Below, in pieces: positions 53,171-63,725 of a stretch of DNA of 64,000 nucleotides (the stretch's first letter is position 1; every line of letters starts with the position of its first letter). The translations under genes were made by a program, and so were the position numbers. This DNA comes from Hirundichthys speculiger. Its lineage: Eukaryota; Chordata; Actinopteri; Beloniformes; Exocoetidae. The notes below the pieces were generated by a model. That model was not told where the DNA came from, searched no databases, and worked only from the letters and a program-made list of their open reading frames with translations. The stretch covers positions 30,001 to 94,000 of the forward strand of contig JAGFBZ010000860.1 in NCBI GenBank assembly GCA_018398805.1, given 5' to 3'.

Positions 53171-54670
53171 TTGCAGCTACTCTTCCTAGAAATGGGTGCT
53201 CATCCAAAACAAGAACCCACTAGGAACAACCAACAGCTTGAGAAGACACTGGAGCGGGCAAACATCTCTACCACCAGTCTTTCACACGTGAGCCATTGAA
53301 CACCAACTATGGTGTCTATGATGAAACGTTCGCCGAAGAGCACCTGGGTAATTTACTATGCTATGAGGAAAATGTTTTGTAGACCGATGAGACAAAAGTT
53401 GAATTGCTCAACTTAAGTCTGGTTTATGCTCAGAAATCAGGTCGTCTGCGTGTGTGATGCAGATAACGCAGATATGCCCCCCCCACCCTCCACAGACACT
53501 CTGGTGCACTTCCCCAAAACTGTAGGTGACCGCAGACTAGGGGTGTGAAAAAAAAATCGATTTGGCAATATATAACGATTTTCGGCCGCCCGATATAATA
53601 TCGATTTTTCAGCTCCTAATATGGATTTTTTTAGGAAAATTAATTCATTCATTTAAATGTCCAAAAACACTAATAATAAACAATAAATAGGTTGTTTTGA
53701 AGCAAATAGTTTTGACTCAATTTGTCCTCTGAATGATCAATATCATCTGATGAACATATACAGCAACTTGATTTTTCATCTCTACTTTTAATTTTGATAT
53801 TAACTGGGTAGAATATCGCAATATATCGTGATATCATCTGTCGTGACCCAAGTATCACGATACATATCGTATTGCGACAGTTGGCGCATAGCGTCGCAGG
53901 GAGGAGAGAAAGGAGGCCTCTGATTGGTCAATTCTACATCCACTCTTCACGACGCGTATTTCTGGCTTGTTACCTTACCGGTTTGTTTTGTTTGTATGAC
54001 CGCCGTACCGAGATAATGATAATTCGCCATACCAACATTCCTCACCGAGACGGTGAGGAAGTGGAAAAACGCAAGAGATAAGTTTGCGTTGTGGCGTGGA
54101 ATAACATAGCGCAGAAATTGGGCATAAATCAAAAATAACTGCGGCATACCTGCAACGAGCTAACTGGGACACATTGCTCCGAGAGTAAACACAGCCCTTT
54201 ACGGTGCTTACATCAAAACACCATCAGTAATAATGAAGAAGCTTATCTCTGCATCACTGGGAGCTGAAACGGATTCCCAGCTTTACCACATTGTGCTCCA
54301 GGATAATGCCAGGGTGGGTTACGGTTAGGACATTTGATGCAGCAGGACAATGACCCTAAACATCAAAGCAAACCCGCCACAGAATGGCTTCAGTAAAAGC
54401 AGATTCTCCGGTTGGAGCGACCCGGTCAGAGCTTAATCCCAGAGAGATGCTGTGGAACGACCTGAAGAGACTCCTTCATGCCAGACATCCTGCAGACACG
54501 TCTGAGGTCAAACACTCCTCCAGGATGTTGTGCAGGTATAACAAAGTTACCGAAAGTGTTTGTTTGAAGTCGGCGCTGCCAGAGGTGGTGCGTCTACTTT
54601 TGACCTCAATCGTTCACTTTTATTCCTTTTTTTTTTCTAATCCAGCACAGTGAACGTTTGATGGATATAT
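53171..54670 (+). pseudogene. Tc1-like transposase relic, interrupted
   Basis: Two parts of a Tc1-type transposase are visible. VDETKVELL-like sequence lies near 53375-53400. QQDNDPKHQSKPATEWLQ-like sequence and NPREMLWNDLKRLLHAR lie at 54340-54485; the aspartate of the DNDPKH motif is expected to be catalytic. Unrelated sequence separates them, including the ATCG-rich hAT fragment at 53538. Many stops are present. Confidence 0.65.
53538..53877 (+). mobile_element. hAT fragment (TAGGGGTGTG / ATCGATTT type), right end missing
   Basis: It starts TAGGGGTGTGAAAAAA and runs into ATATCGATTTTTCAGCTCC, similar in composition to the hAT at 28654. The expected matching right terminus was not found; the segment fades out after TATCGTATTGCGACAG. 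Confidence 0.5.
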
Positions 54671-55524
54671 TTAATAAAGGCACAATAAATGAAAAACTGT
54701 TTGTGTGCAATCAGTTTAATCACATCATGTTTCTCGACTAGTGTAACTTTTTACATTTTATGGCAAATTAATTCAGGAAACCAGTTTGGTCTTCTTGCTC
54801 CTGCATGAGAGGAATATCCATTTTCTCCCCCTCTCCCCCTTCCTTACAAGTGAGTAGCTTCTCTGATGCTTTGAACTTAAGAGCGGAGCAAATTTTGTGC
54901 CCTCCAAGTATGCTTTCGAGCTGACTTCCAGCCACGGATGACGAGAATATCAGGATCTTCTCACCAGCTCAACAGATTGTCATGTTTAGTCAGTGAGCTC
55001 GGCTGAGAGGGAAACAATCCTTGAACGCAGGTTTTGGCTCGGGAACGACATGGAAAAAGAAAGAGCTTGTTGAGCGATGGCTGTAAATTGCTGCATGAGG
55101 CAGAAGATGCAGCATTACATAACGCCGCCATATGTTGGTGTTGATGTTGACGCGTGGGCACGGCGGCGGGACATCCTCCTCTGCTGGTGGCGGGTTCGGT
55201 GCCAGAAACCACAGAGCCATGATGCCATCTGGAACCGCTGTCAGCCAAGGAATCTCGTTCCGGCTTATTAGGGACAGTGAGGGGTGGGGTGGGGGGGGTG
55301 GGGGGGTTGGGGGGGATCCTCCAGCTCAGAGAGAGAGAGAGGTGAAACGAGACACGTGGAGGGAAGACGGAGGGTATCGATGCACTGATTTGGCAGAGAA
55401 ACCGAAAAGGAGGAATCACTGGAGGGTGAAAAGGAAGGACGTTAATCAGCTTCCAGGCACTAATGAATTTATTGATGAAAGAAAATATTTTCCCTTCTGG
55501 CTTCATATCAGCTCTTTTAGTTTA
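54671..55524. other. Intergenic, no gene seen
   Basis: No supported frame. A G-rich stretch at 55281-55315 is followed by a short GAGAGA run. The frames here overlap on both strands and look fortuitous. Confidence 0.4.
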
Positions 55525-55985
55525 CAGTGATCCCTCGCCAATTCGCGGTTTAATTCCGTGGTTTTAGTTATTCGCTGATTTTTCTTCAGAAATATATAAT
55601 ATTTAAAAAAAATCAAGAATAAAATTGCGGAAACATCACAGGATGTTGAGCGTGTTCTCTCCCAGCAAACAAATGTTGTGAGCCAGCCTGGCCCCTTTAA
55701 GAAGGTGGCCTTATGGGTAATGTAGTGTGTGTGTCGTGGGACGGCAGAATGAAAACGAGGTTAGATGAAAGAGCGGTTTCTTCACTACGGTTCAGAGACC
55801 AGAGGCTGTGAAGGTAACAGAAAGACCACAGTTGAGCCTTTTTCTTGTTTCGCTACTTTTTTGCGGTTTTTAAACATATTTCAAACACATTATTTAGGTT
55901 CGGGGGGCTCCGGCTCAGTTCGCGGATTTTGATTCTCGCGGGGGGGCGCTGGTCCCCATTAACCGTGAAAAATAAGGGATCACTG
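55525..55985 (+). mobile_element. Pogo-like element, copy E, shortest complete
   Basis: TA-flanked; CAGTGATCCCTCGCCAATTC to AAGGGATCACTG; 461 bp. It is the shortest complete copy and closest in structure to copy A. Confidence 0.88.
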
Positions 55986-57189
55986 TAATTTATTCTTTTG
56001 TTTTATTTTTGGCAGAAATTACCCATGTTATTTTAAGATAAAAAAAAGTCTTTTTGTTTCTATTTGGTTCTATTTAGAGCATAAATTTCTATGTCTTGAG
56101 AAAAATGAAACCCATAAAAAGGGCAGTAGAGGAAATAAAACAAGAGCAGGGAAAATAATTAACTTTGACTTCAAAGAAGCTGAAGTTGGTTGGTGTTTGC
56201 ACCAAGACTGGAGGCACTAAAATCGTTCTTCAGACGTGTTTTTGGCGTCTTGTTGATGTGTGATTGAATATCTGCTCCACAGCTGACATGGAGCTGGTGA
56301 GCGCTGCCGTGTCTCGGTTCCTGGCAGCAGTCGCTGCAGTTGTCTGTTTGGGAAGATCAAGAACAAGACGGCTTTGCACCCTGCTGGAAATGAAGACAGA
56401 ATGAGCTCCTTTGATTCCAACACGGACGAGAGACCTCAGTTCCAAGCTATTTTTGGATTATAAAAGGCTGGTTTACTCATGACTGCAGAGCTGGGAGTTC
56501 ATTAAGACTGCATCCTGTTTCGCCTCATCTACAGCAGAGAGTACAGACTGGACTGCAGTTGTGACTAATAAAAGCTTTATCATAAAAAATGTTCTCCAAT
56601 AACCTCTATGAATTTGTTCTTATAAGGTGGATGTACCTGAGGGATCTTGGGATGAATCCATTAAACTGTGAACATCTATAACGTACCATCAGAAGTCTCA
56701 GCTGAAAACAGTTTTTCACCCTTTTAATAGCTGCTGCAGCATAAAACACCATAATTTGCACAGCTGGCATCCAAAATAATTCACTTAATAGTCTGGATAT
56801 GCATTTATAATTTTGATTCTTTAAAGTTAATTCTGCACATTAAAAAAAAACACACTATTTTAAACATTGTTTAGATGGTTACATTTGAACAACATACTGG
56901 AGGTAAGATAATTACAAATCAAAGTCTCCCTCTGCCTCCTCTGTGTAAGTTTCATCACATATAATCACGTCTTTTTTTTCAAAATGTCAACGATATTTCA
57001 CAAAAAAAAAAATCCTAAAAGATACAGAGCGATCAATGCATCAGACATCAAATATAATTTATTATCACATTCTAAACCAATTTGTCTCAATCTGTAACAT
57101 AACGGTCTCATGTGTCATTTCTGGTGGATGATTATCTCGACCTGAATTATCAAAGTTAGTGAAGTATGTGAGGGAAGACCTGGTCCAAG
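55986..57189. other. Intergenic, no gene seen
   Basis: AT-rich sequence without a recognisable gene or element, ending at the start of the minisatellite. Confidence 0.4.
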
Positions 57190-58555
57190 CGACACTGGTC
57201 ACAGGTGAGAACAGGGGAGAACAGTAGAGCAGGTAAGAACATGTAAGAACTAGTGAGAACAGGTAAGAACAGGCGAGAACAGGTGAGAGCAGGTAAAACA
57301 GGTGAGAACAGGTGAGAAAAGGTGAGAGCAGGTAAGAACAGGTGCGAACATGTAAGAACTAGTGAGAACAGGTAAGAACAGGCGAGAACAGGTGAGAGCA
57401 GGTAAAAACAGGTAAGAACAGGTGAGAAAAGCTGAGAGCAGGTAAGAACAGGTGAAAACAGATAAGAACGGTGGAGAACAGGTAAGAACAGGTGAAAATA
57501 GGTGAGAACAGGGGAAAACACATAAGAACAGGTGAGAACAGCTAAGAACAGGTGCGAACATGTAAGAACTGGTGAGAACAGGTAAGAACAGGCAAGAACA
57601 GGTGAGAGCAGGTAAAAACAGGTAAGAACAGGTGAGAAAAGGTGAGAGCAGGTAAGAACAGGTGAAAACAGATAAGAACGGTGGAGAACAGGTAAGAACA
57701 GGGGAAAATAGGTGAGAACAGGGGAAAACACATAAGAACAGGGGAAAACATGTAAGAACAGGTGCGAACAGGTGCGAACAGGTAAGAACAGGCGAGAACA
57801 GGTAAGAACAGGTAAAAACAGGTAAGAACAGGTGAGAGCAGGTAAGAACAGGTGAAAACAGATAAGAACGGTGAAGAACAGGTAAGAACAAATGAGAACA
57901 GCAAAGAACAGGGGAGAACATGTAAGAACAGGTGAGAACAGGGGGAAACATGTAAGAAAAAATGAGAACATGTAAGAACAGGCGAGAGCAGGTAAGAACA
58001 GGTGAAAACAAGTAAGAACAGGGGAGAACAGGTGAGAGCAGGTGAGAACAGCTAAGAACAGGGGAGAACAGGTAAGAACAGGTGAAAACAGGTAAGAACA
58101 GGGGAGAGCAGGTGAGAACAGCTAAGAACAGGGGAGAACATGTAAGAACAGGTGAGAACAGGTAAGAACAGGCGAGAACAGGTGGAGAGCAGGTAAGAAC
58201 AGGTGAGAACAGCTAAGAACAGGTGAGAACAGGGGAAAACATGTAAGAACAGGTAAGAACAGGTGAGAGCACAGGTAAGAACAGGTGAGAACAGGGAGAA
58301 GAGGGGAGAACAGGGAAAAACATGTAAGAACAGGTGAGAACAGGGGGAAACATGTAAGAACAGGTGAGAACAGATGAGAACAGGTAAGAACAGGTGAGAA
58401 CAGGTAAGAACAGGTAAGAACACATGAGAACAGGTAAGAACATGTGAGAACATGTGAAAACAGGTGTGATCGTGAGAACAGGTTTGAATGGTTAAAAACA
58501 GGTGAGAACAGTTAAGAACAGGAGAACAAGTGAGAACAGGTAAGAACAGGTGAGG
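57190..58555. repeat. Minisatellite of 10-bp GGTAAGAACA / GGTGAGAACA units
   Basis: About 135 units of 10 bp, purine-rich on the plus strand, with occasional 9- and 11-bp shifts. Most units read ACAGGTAAGA or ACAGGTGAGA, each a good 5' splice-site match. A longer period is also visible: the block from 57341 recurs from 57551, 210 bp (21 units) apart. On the minus strand the array has long open frames (up to 271 codons, rich in Leu, Ser, Cys and Phe). These are a by-product of a stop-free repeat and are not called as genes. Confidence 0.95.
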
Positions 58556-58621
58556 ATATCCTCTGAGGAGGGTTGACTGGATGGACTGAGTAACACCACT
58601 ATTCTAGACTTTTTCTCCCCT

Positions 58622-58652
<31 letters not shown>

Positions 58653-58672
58653 AGAAAAAAGAAAAAAAAAAG
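58622..58672. repeat. Poly-C run followed by A-rich tract
   Basis: About 20 consecutive C directly followed by an A-rich stretch with G interruptions. It is a low-complexity boundary just after the minisatellite. Confidence 0.9.
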
Positions 58673-58779
58673 ATAATAATAATAATGATAATGAAAAAAT
58701 ACTTTTTTTTTTCATTTGTAATGAAAGGAAATATTTAAATCCGTCAACCGAGAAAAAGCGTGAGTTTTCTGTCACGGAG

Positions 58780-59173
58780 TGTGAGCGTCACGTGCAGACC
58801 CACAGCTGTCCAGCATTCTCGCTGTTGGACGGCGTCACTTTAAATGAATTTAAGAGGCAACTTTAATGTTTGTGACAACGCCACGAGCCGCCACATTAGA
58901 AACACCGCGGGAGTCCCACCGTCCTGCAGCGAGCGATAGGCGTGGTCGCTCGTCAGGCACTCCGCGGGCGCGTGCACTCATCAACACCTGGTGATGACCG
59001 TTAATTACTTCTTGACAGTTTTGCCGTGACTTTTATTTTATTTTATCTTATTTATTTTTTCTTAAATGTAGCTGCCGCTCTAAGAGCAGCTCTTCGGTTT
59101 TCACGTGCTGTAAAAAAAAAAAAAAAAAAAAAAAACTGAAGATATTTTCGACGTTTTTTGGAGACTGAACATC
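58780..59173 (+). promoter_or_regulatory. CpG-rich region upstream of a possible first exon
   Basis: GC- and CpG-rich compared with the surroundings (for example 58790-58990), followed by a poly-A run (59112-59135). It immediately precedes the possible coding start at 59174. A promoter role is inference from composition and position. Confidence 0.35.
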
Positions 59174-59234
59174 ATGAAAACTGCAAAAGTCGATGTGGAG
59201 GTTGGGGGAATGTCAGAAAATCGATTCAGTAAAG
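59174..59234 (+). CDS. Possible first coding exon of an unidentified gene
   Basis: The frame MKTAKVDVEVGGMSENRFSK runs from an ATG at 59174 to a strong donor (AAAG, then GTAAGA at 59235). It follows a CpG-rich region. I do not recognise the protein, and no second exon was found before the right edge, although long first introns are normal. It could equally be a chance frame with a donor-like site. Confidence 0.35.
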
Positions 59235-59578
59235 GTAAGATAGCGGATGTTTATTTTCTGACCTCGATGCTAAGGTTTTATTTTATTATATTTCTAAAGC
59301 AGGTCAGTAGTAATGCTGTGCTGTTGCAGTGAGAACAATGCTTTTACTCTTAACCTCGTTCAGAAATATATCAGTTTCTGTGAATTAATGCAGATTACTA
59401 GTTACTTGTCATGTAAAATGGAAGGTACATTACAATTAGTGACCCGTGTTATGTGCGGTAGAGGGGGTGAAAGAGAGGCTGAGATGGTTTATTTAATCAA
59501 ATGAGACAGTCAGAGGAGGGACAGTTAACTGAAGAGAAAAACTGAACAGTGGGGAAAAAAAGACTTAATCTTTTAAAC

Positions 59579-61164
59579 CACATGTGTCAAACACAAGACC
59601 CGCGGGCCAAAAGTGGCCCGCTACGTCATTGTATGTGGCCCTCGAGAGTTTGTGTATTATTGGCTTAAATTTTAAACCAATATTTTAAGACTTAAAATAA
59701 GCTTACACCACTTTAAAGCGCACATTGACAATAAACTGCATCTCCCATAATGCATTTCATCATTACCCACATGCAAGGGCGTAACCATGGTAGAGACATT
59801 GGGGGGGTCCATATGAGAGCCCTCCCCAGAATTTTTTTTAAGGGTGAATTTCCCACAGTGCAGTGATTTTTATTTATTGACCATCTGAAATCACATTTAA
59901 ATGAATAGTCTGCAATTTCTCTGAGATAGTAGCGAATAAAAATTACATGCCTAAAGCATGTTGGATGTAAATATTGTGATTGGAACAACAAAAAGTCCAT
60001 AGCACACGATGGACTTTTAATTCCAAGTTAATTTATATTTTGTTGATTTGTCTCAAAATGAATGTCTGCACATTTATACTGAAACGTTTAATGTGAATGA
60101 AATCATAGATTTGTACAAAGAATTAAATGTAAAATATTGATGTTAATTGAATATATATACAGATTTATTCATTTGACAGTAAAAAAAAAAATAGTTTAAC
60201 AGTAAAAGTGCATACAAGACTGAACAAACAAACAATTTTCATTTCTCAGTATGTCAACATTACTCCTCTTTAGCTATCTAGTTGCTTACTGTCTGAAAAA
60301 AACTTCTTATGTCCTGCTTTTTCTGCTTTTTGGGTAAAGACATTACTCCCTCCTTTCTTTCACATTCAACGCTCTGTTGTTTCCTCTGTCGGAGCCAGTG
60401 TTTCAAACCGAGAGGCGTTAAATGGGCACAACCAAGTGTACAACTGGGAGGGAGGTGGTCACACACTTTAGTTTTCCTTATAAACGGAAATAAATTCATC
60501 GGTAAATATTCAGAAATAACAAGAGATGGATTGTTGAGCCAGGTTTCATAAAATGAGGAAATATTTAACATATTTACACGTAATATTGCGGGGGACAGAT
60601 TGGTATTTTCCCAGTATTGGGGGGGACATGACCCCCCCAAAGAATGCGTGGTTACGCCCATGCCCACATGAGCAAGACATCAAGACGATTTTCAGAACTG
60701 ATGGACTTGAGAAAAACCTCTCCAAACTAGCCCTAACATATCTAAAAACAAAACAAAACAGTATGTCTTTCGTGTTATAAGGTGGTGTCAGTGGTGAAAG
60801 AGCAGTCGTGTTTGCTGTCAGCATTTTGAACATGGAGCTAAGTATGCTACATTTAGCCCACAAGAAAAACAAAGAATCTTTTCCGCTTCTGAAACCAAGG
60901 TAATGGATGCTCTCAGTGATGTAAACATCACCTGTGTGAGAGCAGGGTTACAACCACAAACCCTCAGTTTAATATAGTGATTTAAATATTTGAAACTTTA
61001 ATACATAACAAATACAGAAACGCCTATTTAATAATATAATAAGGTGTAGTTTAATTTATTTTGATCGACATTGCATTTTGTTACGTTCATGTTGTCAATC
61101 TGGCCCTTCGAGGGCCACCGTGATGCTGATGTGGCCCTCAGTGAAAATGAGTCTGACTCCCCTG
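59579..61164 (+). mobile_element. hAT element, copy 3 of the CACATGTGTCAAACAC family, with hAT insertion
   Basis: Termini CACATGTGTCAAACACAAGA and GTCTGACTCCCCTG, flanked by TTTTAAAC (59571-59578, 61165-61172). It matches 33771-34519, including TTCAGAACTGATGGACTTGAG near 60695. The transposase N-terminal frame is broken. Its length is explained by the insertion at 59774-60662. Confidence 0.9.
59774..60662 (-). mobile_element. hAT element, GGGCGTAACCATG ends, nested
   Basis: Inverted ends CAAGGGCGTAACCATGG and GTGGTTACGCCCATG, with CCCACATG on both sides (59766-59773, 60663-60670). On the minus strand a 129-codon frame (60667-60278) ends with MSLPKKQKKQDIRSFFQ. That resembles the short N-terminal KKQ...I..FF motif of some hAT transposases, which suggests a 5' transposase remnant (inference). 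Confidence 0.85.
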
Positions 61165-62124
61165 TTTTAAACCGTCTCCTTCAAGTATTTAGAAGTCATA
61201 CCGATAAGTATCTTTTTTGAAGTTGAAATAAAACTGAAAGGTAGCACAAGTTAAGTAATTTCTGTTCTGACAAATTAACCTGATATATTTGGAGGGACAG
61301 GCAATTTTTAATATAAAGTTATTCTTCTTAATACCACAGTGAGGAAAAAGTCAGAGTAATGTATTGCAGAGTTGGTGCACTTGACTCCCTGCTATAAATT
61401 CACACACATTCTGCACTGGCATCAGAGCAGGTGCTCACCCCAGACATGCCGCGTTATGAGATTTACAGCAGAACTCATAACCAGATCGAGCACACAAACA
61501 GAATAAACAACGTGATCGGTGCCACAGCGCTTGTAAACAAGCAGCTTGAACCTAAACAGTTACAAAGCATTCGGAGAACATTGGTATTTTTCTGATTCTA
61601 AGCACAGTAATATAGAGCTGCAGATGAGGATTTTATATGCCAAAATAATCTGCAGTTTAATCAATTGCAATCGCCAGAGTCATAGAGAAGGATGTGCAAA
61701 TATCATCCTGTAATCTGATGATGGCTTAACAAAAAAAAGGGAATAAAAGGAGGGAGATATCACACTAGATTTAAATCTCTAAAGCACAATGGTACAAACA
61801 TGGGGATTTTGCATCAAGGATTTAAAAACAAAAATGAATCAAACCCCACAAAATGAGCTTAGTTGTAAACTTGTTTTATATATACAGGAAGGTTATTGAC
61901 AATACTCAGCATCTGAGGAAGTCGGCTTTCTAAAGTCAGAATAAACCTTTCGCTTGTTGAGTTTGTGAACGTATCGCAGTTTCAGAGTGGTTTGGTTTCT
62001 TTACGCACAGAGGAAAATCCAAGTGTACTAAAATGCATCGTTTCATTGCTTATTGATCAGATGTCTTATCCATAAGTGATGGGGCGGAGGGGGAGGCTAC
62101 ATTCCCGTCGCCCACCTGGGTGGT
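61165..62124. other. Intergenic, no gene seen
   Basis: No frame, RNA gene or complete mobile element was recognised. If the exon at 59174 is real, this would be intron. Confidence 0.4.
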
Positions 62125-62429
62125 TAGGGCTGTGCCGATACACTTTTGTGCCGATTCGATTCTCCTACGATTTTTGGGTCCCGATTCGATTTATATTGCG
62201 ATTCTGATTAAACGAGTATTGCATTTCGATTTTACCAAGTATTGCGATTTTTTTATTTCAATTATTGAAATATAAAAATCATATAATAAAAATAATAATA
62301 TTAAATATTATATTTATTATATGTAATTATTGATTATTATATATAATATTATAATAATATATATTTATTATTATATTATTATTTCAAGTATGAAATAATA
62401 ATACAAATATAAAGATTAAATAAGTTTTA
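62125..62429 (+). mobile_element. hAT fragment and AT-rich repeat
   Basis: It starts TAGGGCTGTGCCGATACAC with repeated CGATTCGATT motifs, as in the hAT at 28654. It passes into an AATAATAT-type low-complexity stretch (62270-62400). The LINE at 62430 is inserted in or next to it, and its other end may continue after 63251. Confidence 0.5.
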
Positions 62430-63238
62430 TATGATATATATATATATTTTATATTTGATCTGCAGCTCTCACTGGAGCGGTTCGCAGCCGAGTGTGAAGC
62501 GGCAGGGATGAGGATCAGCACCTCCAAATCTGAGACCATGGTTCTCAGTCGGAAAAGGGTAGAATGCCTCCTCCGGGTCGGGAGTGAGGTTCTGCCTCAA
62601 GTGGAGGAGTTTAAGTATCTCGGGGTCTTGTTCACGAGTGATGGGAGAAAGGAGCGGGAGATCGACAGACGGATTGGTGCGGCGTCTGCTGTGGTGCAGG
62701 CTCTGTACCGGTCCGTTGTGGTGAAGGGAGAGCTGAGCCAAAAGGCAAGGCTCTCTGTTTACCGGTCGATCTTTGTTCCAACCCTCACCTATGGTCATGA
62801 ACTGTGGGTAGTGACCGAAAGAATGAGATCGCGGATACAAGCGGCGGAAATGAGCTTTCTCCGTAGGGTGGCTGGACTCTCCCTTAGAGATAGGGTGAGA
62901 AGTTCAGTCATTCGGGAGAGACTCAGAGTAGAGCCGCTGCTCCTTCACATCGAGAGGAGCCAGTTGAGGTGGTTCGGGCATCTGGTTAGGATGCCCCCCG
63001 GGCGCCTCCCTGGGGAGGTGTTTCGGGCATGTCCAACTGGGAGAAGACCACGGGGAAGACCCAGGACCCGCTGGAGAGATTATATCTCTCAGCTGGCCTG
63101 GGAACGCCTCGGGATTCTCCCAGAGGAGCTGGTGGAAGCGGCCGAGGGGAGGGGGGTCTGGGCCTCTCAGCTGAAGCTGCTGCCCCCGCGACCCGATTCC
63201 GGACCAAGCGGGAGTTAATGGATGGATGGATGGATGGA
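62430..63238 (+). mobile_element. 5'-truncated RTE/Rex3-like LINE with ATGG tail
   Basis: The C-terminal part of a reverse transcriptase is open from about 62457 to a stop at 63218 (about 250 residues): EFKYLGVLFTSDGRKEREID, LTYGHELWVVTERMRSRI, then LRWFGHLVRMPPGR and RPRGRPRTRW. The 3' end is a short ATGG/GATG tandem tail, as described for Rex3-type RTE elements of fish. A 13-bp candidate target duplication, TAAATAAGTTTTA, occurs at 62417-62429 and 63239-63251. Assignment to Rex3 rather than another RTE-like lineage is from memory of the family's appearance. Confidence 0.8.
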
Positions 63239-63290
63239 TAAATAAGTTTTAATATTTTAAAAAAAAAAGTGCAATTTCTGTAGTTTAGAG

Positions 63291-63515
63291 CAGAGGTCTT
63301 CAACCCTGGTCCTCGAGGCACCCTATCCAGCAGGTTTTAGATGTTTCCCCTTCTTCTTCACACCGTGATACAAGTGGCTGTGTCATCAACAGACTTGTGC
63401 AGACTTTGAGGACAACCTGATAATGACCATTAATTAAAATCAGGTGTGTTGAAGCTGGGAAACCTCTAAAACCTGCTGGATAGGGTGCCTCGAGGACCAG
63501 GGTTGAAGACCTCTG
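63291..63515. mobile_element. hAT MITE with long inverted repeats
   Basis: It starts CAGAGGTCTTCAACCCTGG and ends with its reverse complement. The inverted repeats extend about 50 bp (through CTATCCAGCAGGTTTTA) around a short unique centre. GTTTAGAG is duplicated exactly on both sides (63283-63290, 63516-63523). At 225 bp it is non-coding. Confidence 0.95.
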
Positions 63516-63520
63516 GTTTA

Positions 63521-63725
63521 GAGGTCTTCACGGGTCCACTTTCATGGACCCGACCCCGAACGGAGCCGTGAAAATTCGACCCGAAACCGACCCGACCCGA
63601 GCTATTATCATAAGTTCGGGAGTCCGAACCTGAATGGACCCGCAATATTTGGACCCGTAAACGACCCGACCCGAGTCTTTAGTTTCCGACCACGAACTGA
63701 ACCGAGTTACCCGAATAGAACCGAG
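63521..63725. mobile_element. GACCCG-rich repeat, probable left end of another hAT element
   Basis: The sequence GAGGTCTTCACGGGTCC is followed by many GACCCGA and ACCCGAA motifs on both strands. Its start overlaps the flanking duplication of the MITE. The right end, if present, lies beyond the window or is not recognisable. Confidence 0.45.

Noticed and set aside
57156..58453. Long minus-strand open frames (271, 253, 133 codons) over the minisatellite
   Set aside because: They are stop-free only because the 10-bp unit has no stop in those frames. The products are monotonous Leu/Ser/Cys/Phe repeats with overlapping alternative frames and no start or splice support.
57190..58555. CRISPR-like array
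   Set aside because: Units are 10 bp and contiguous with no spacers, and the context is vertebrate.
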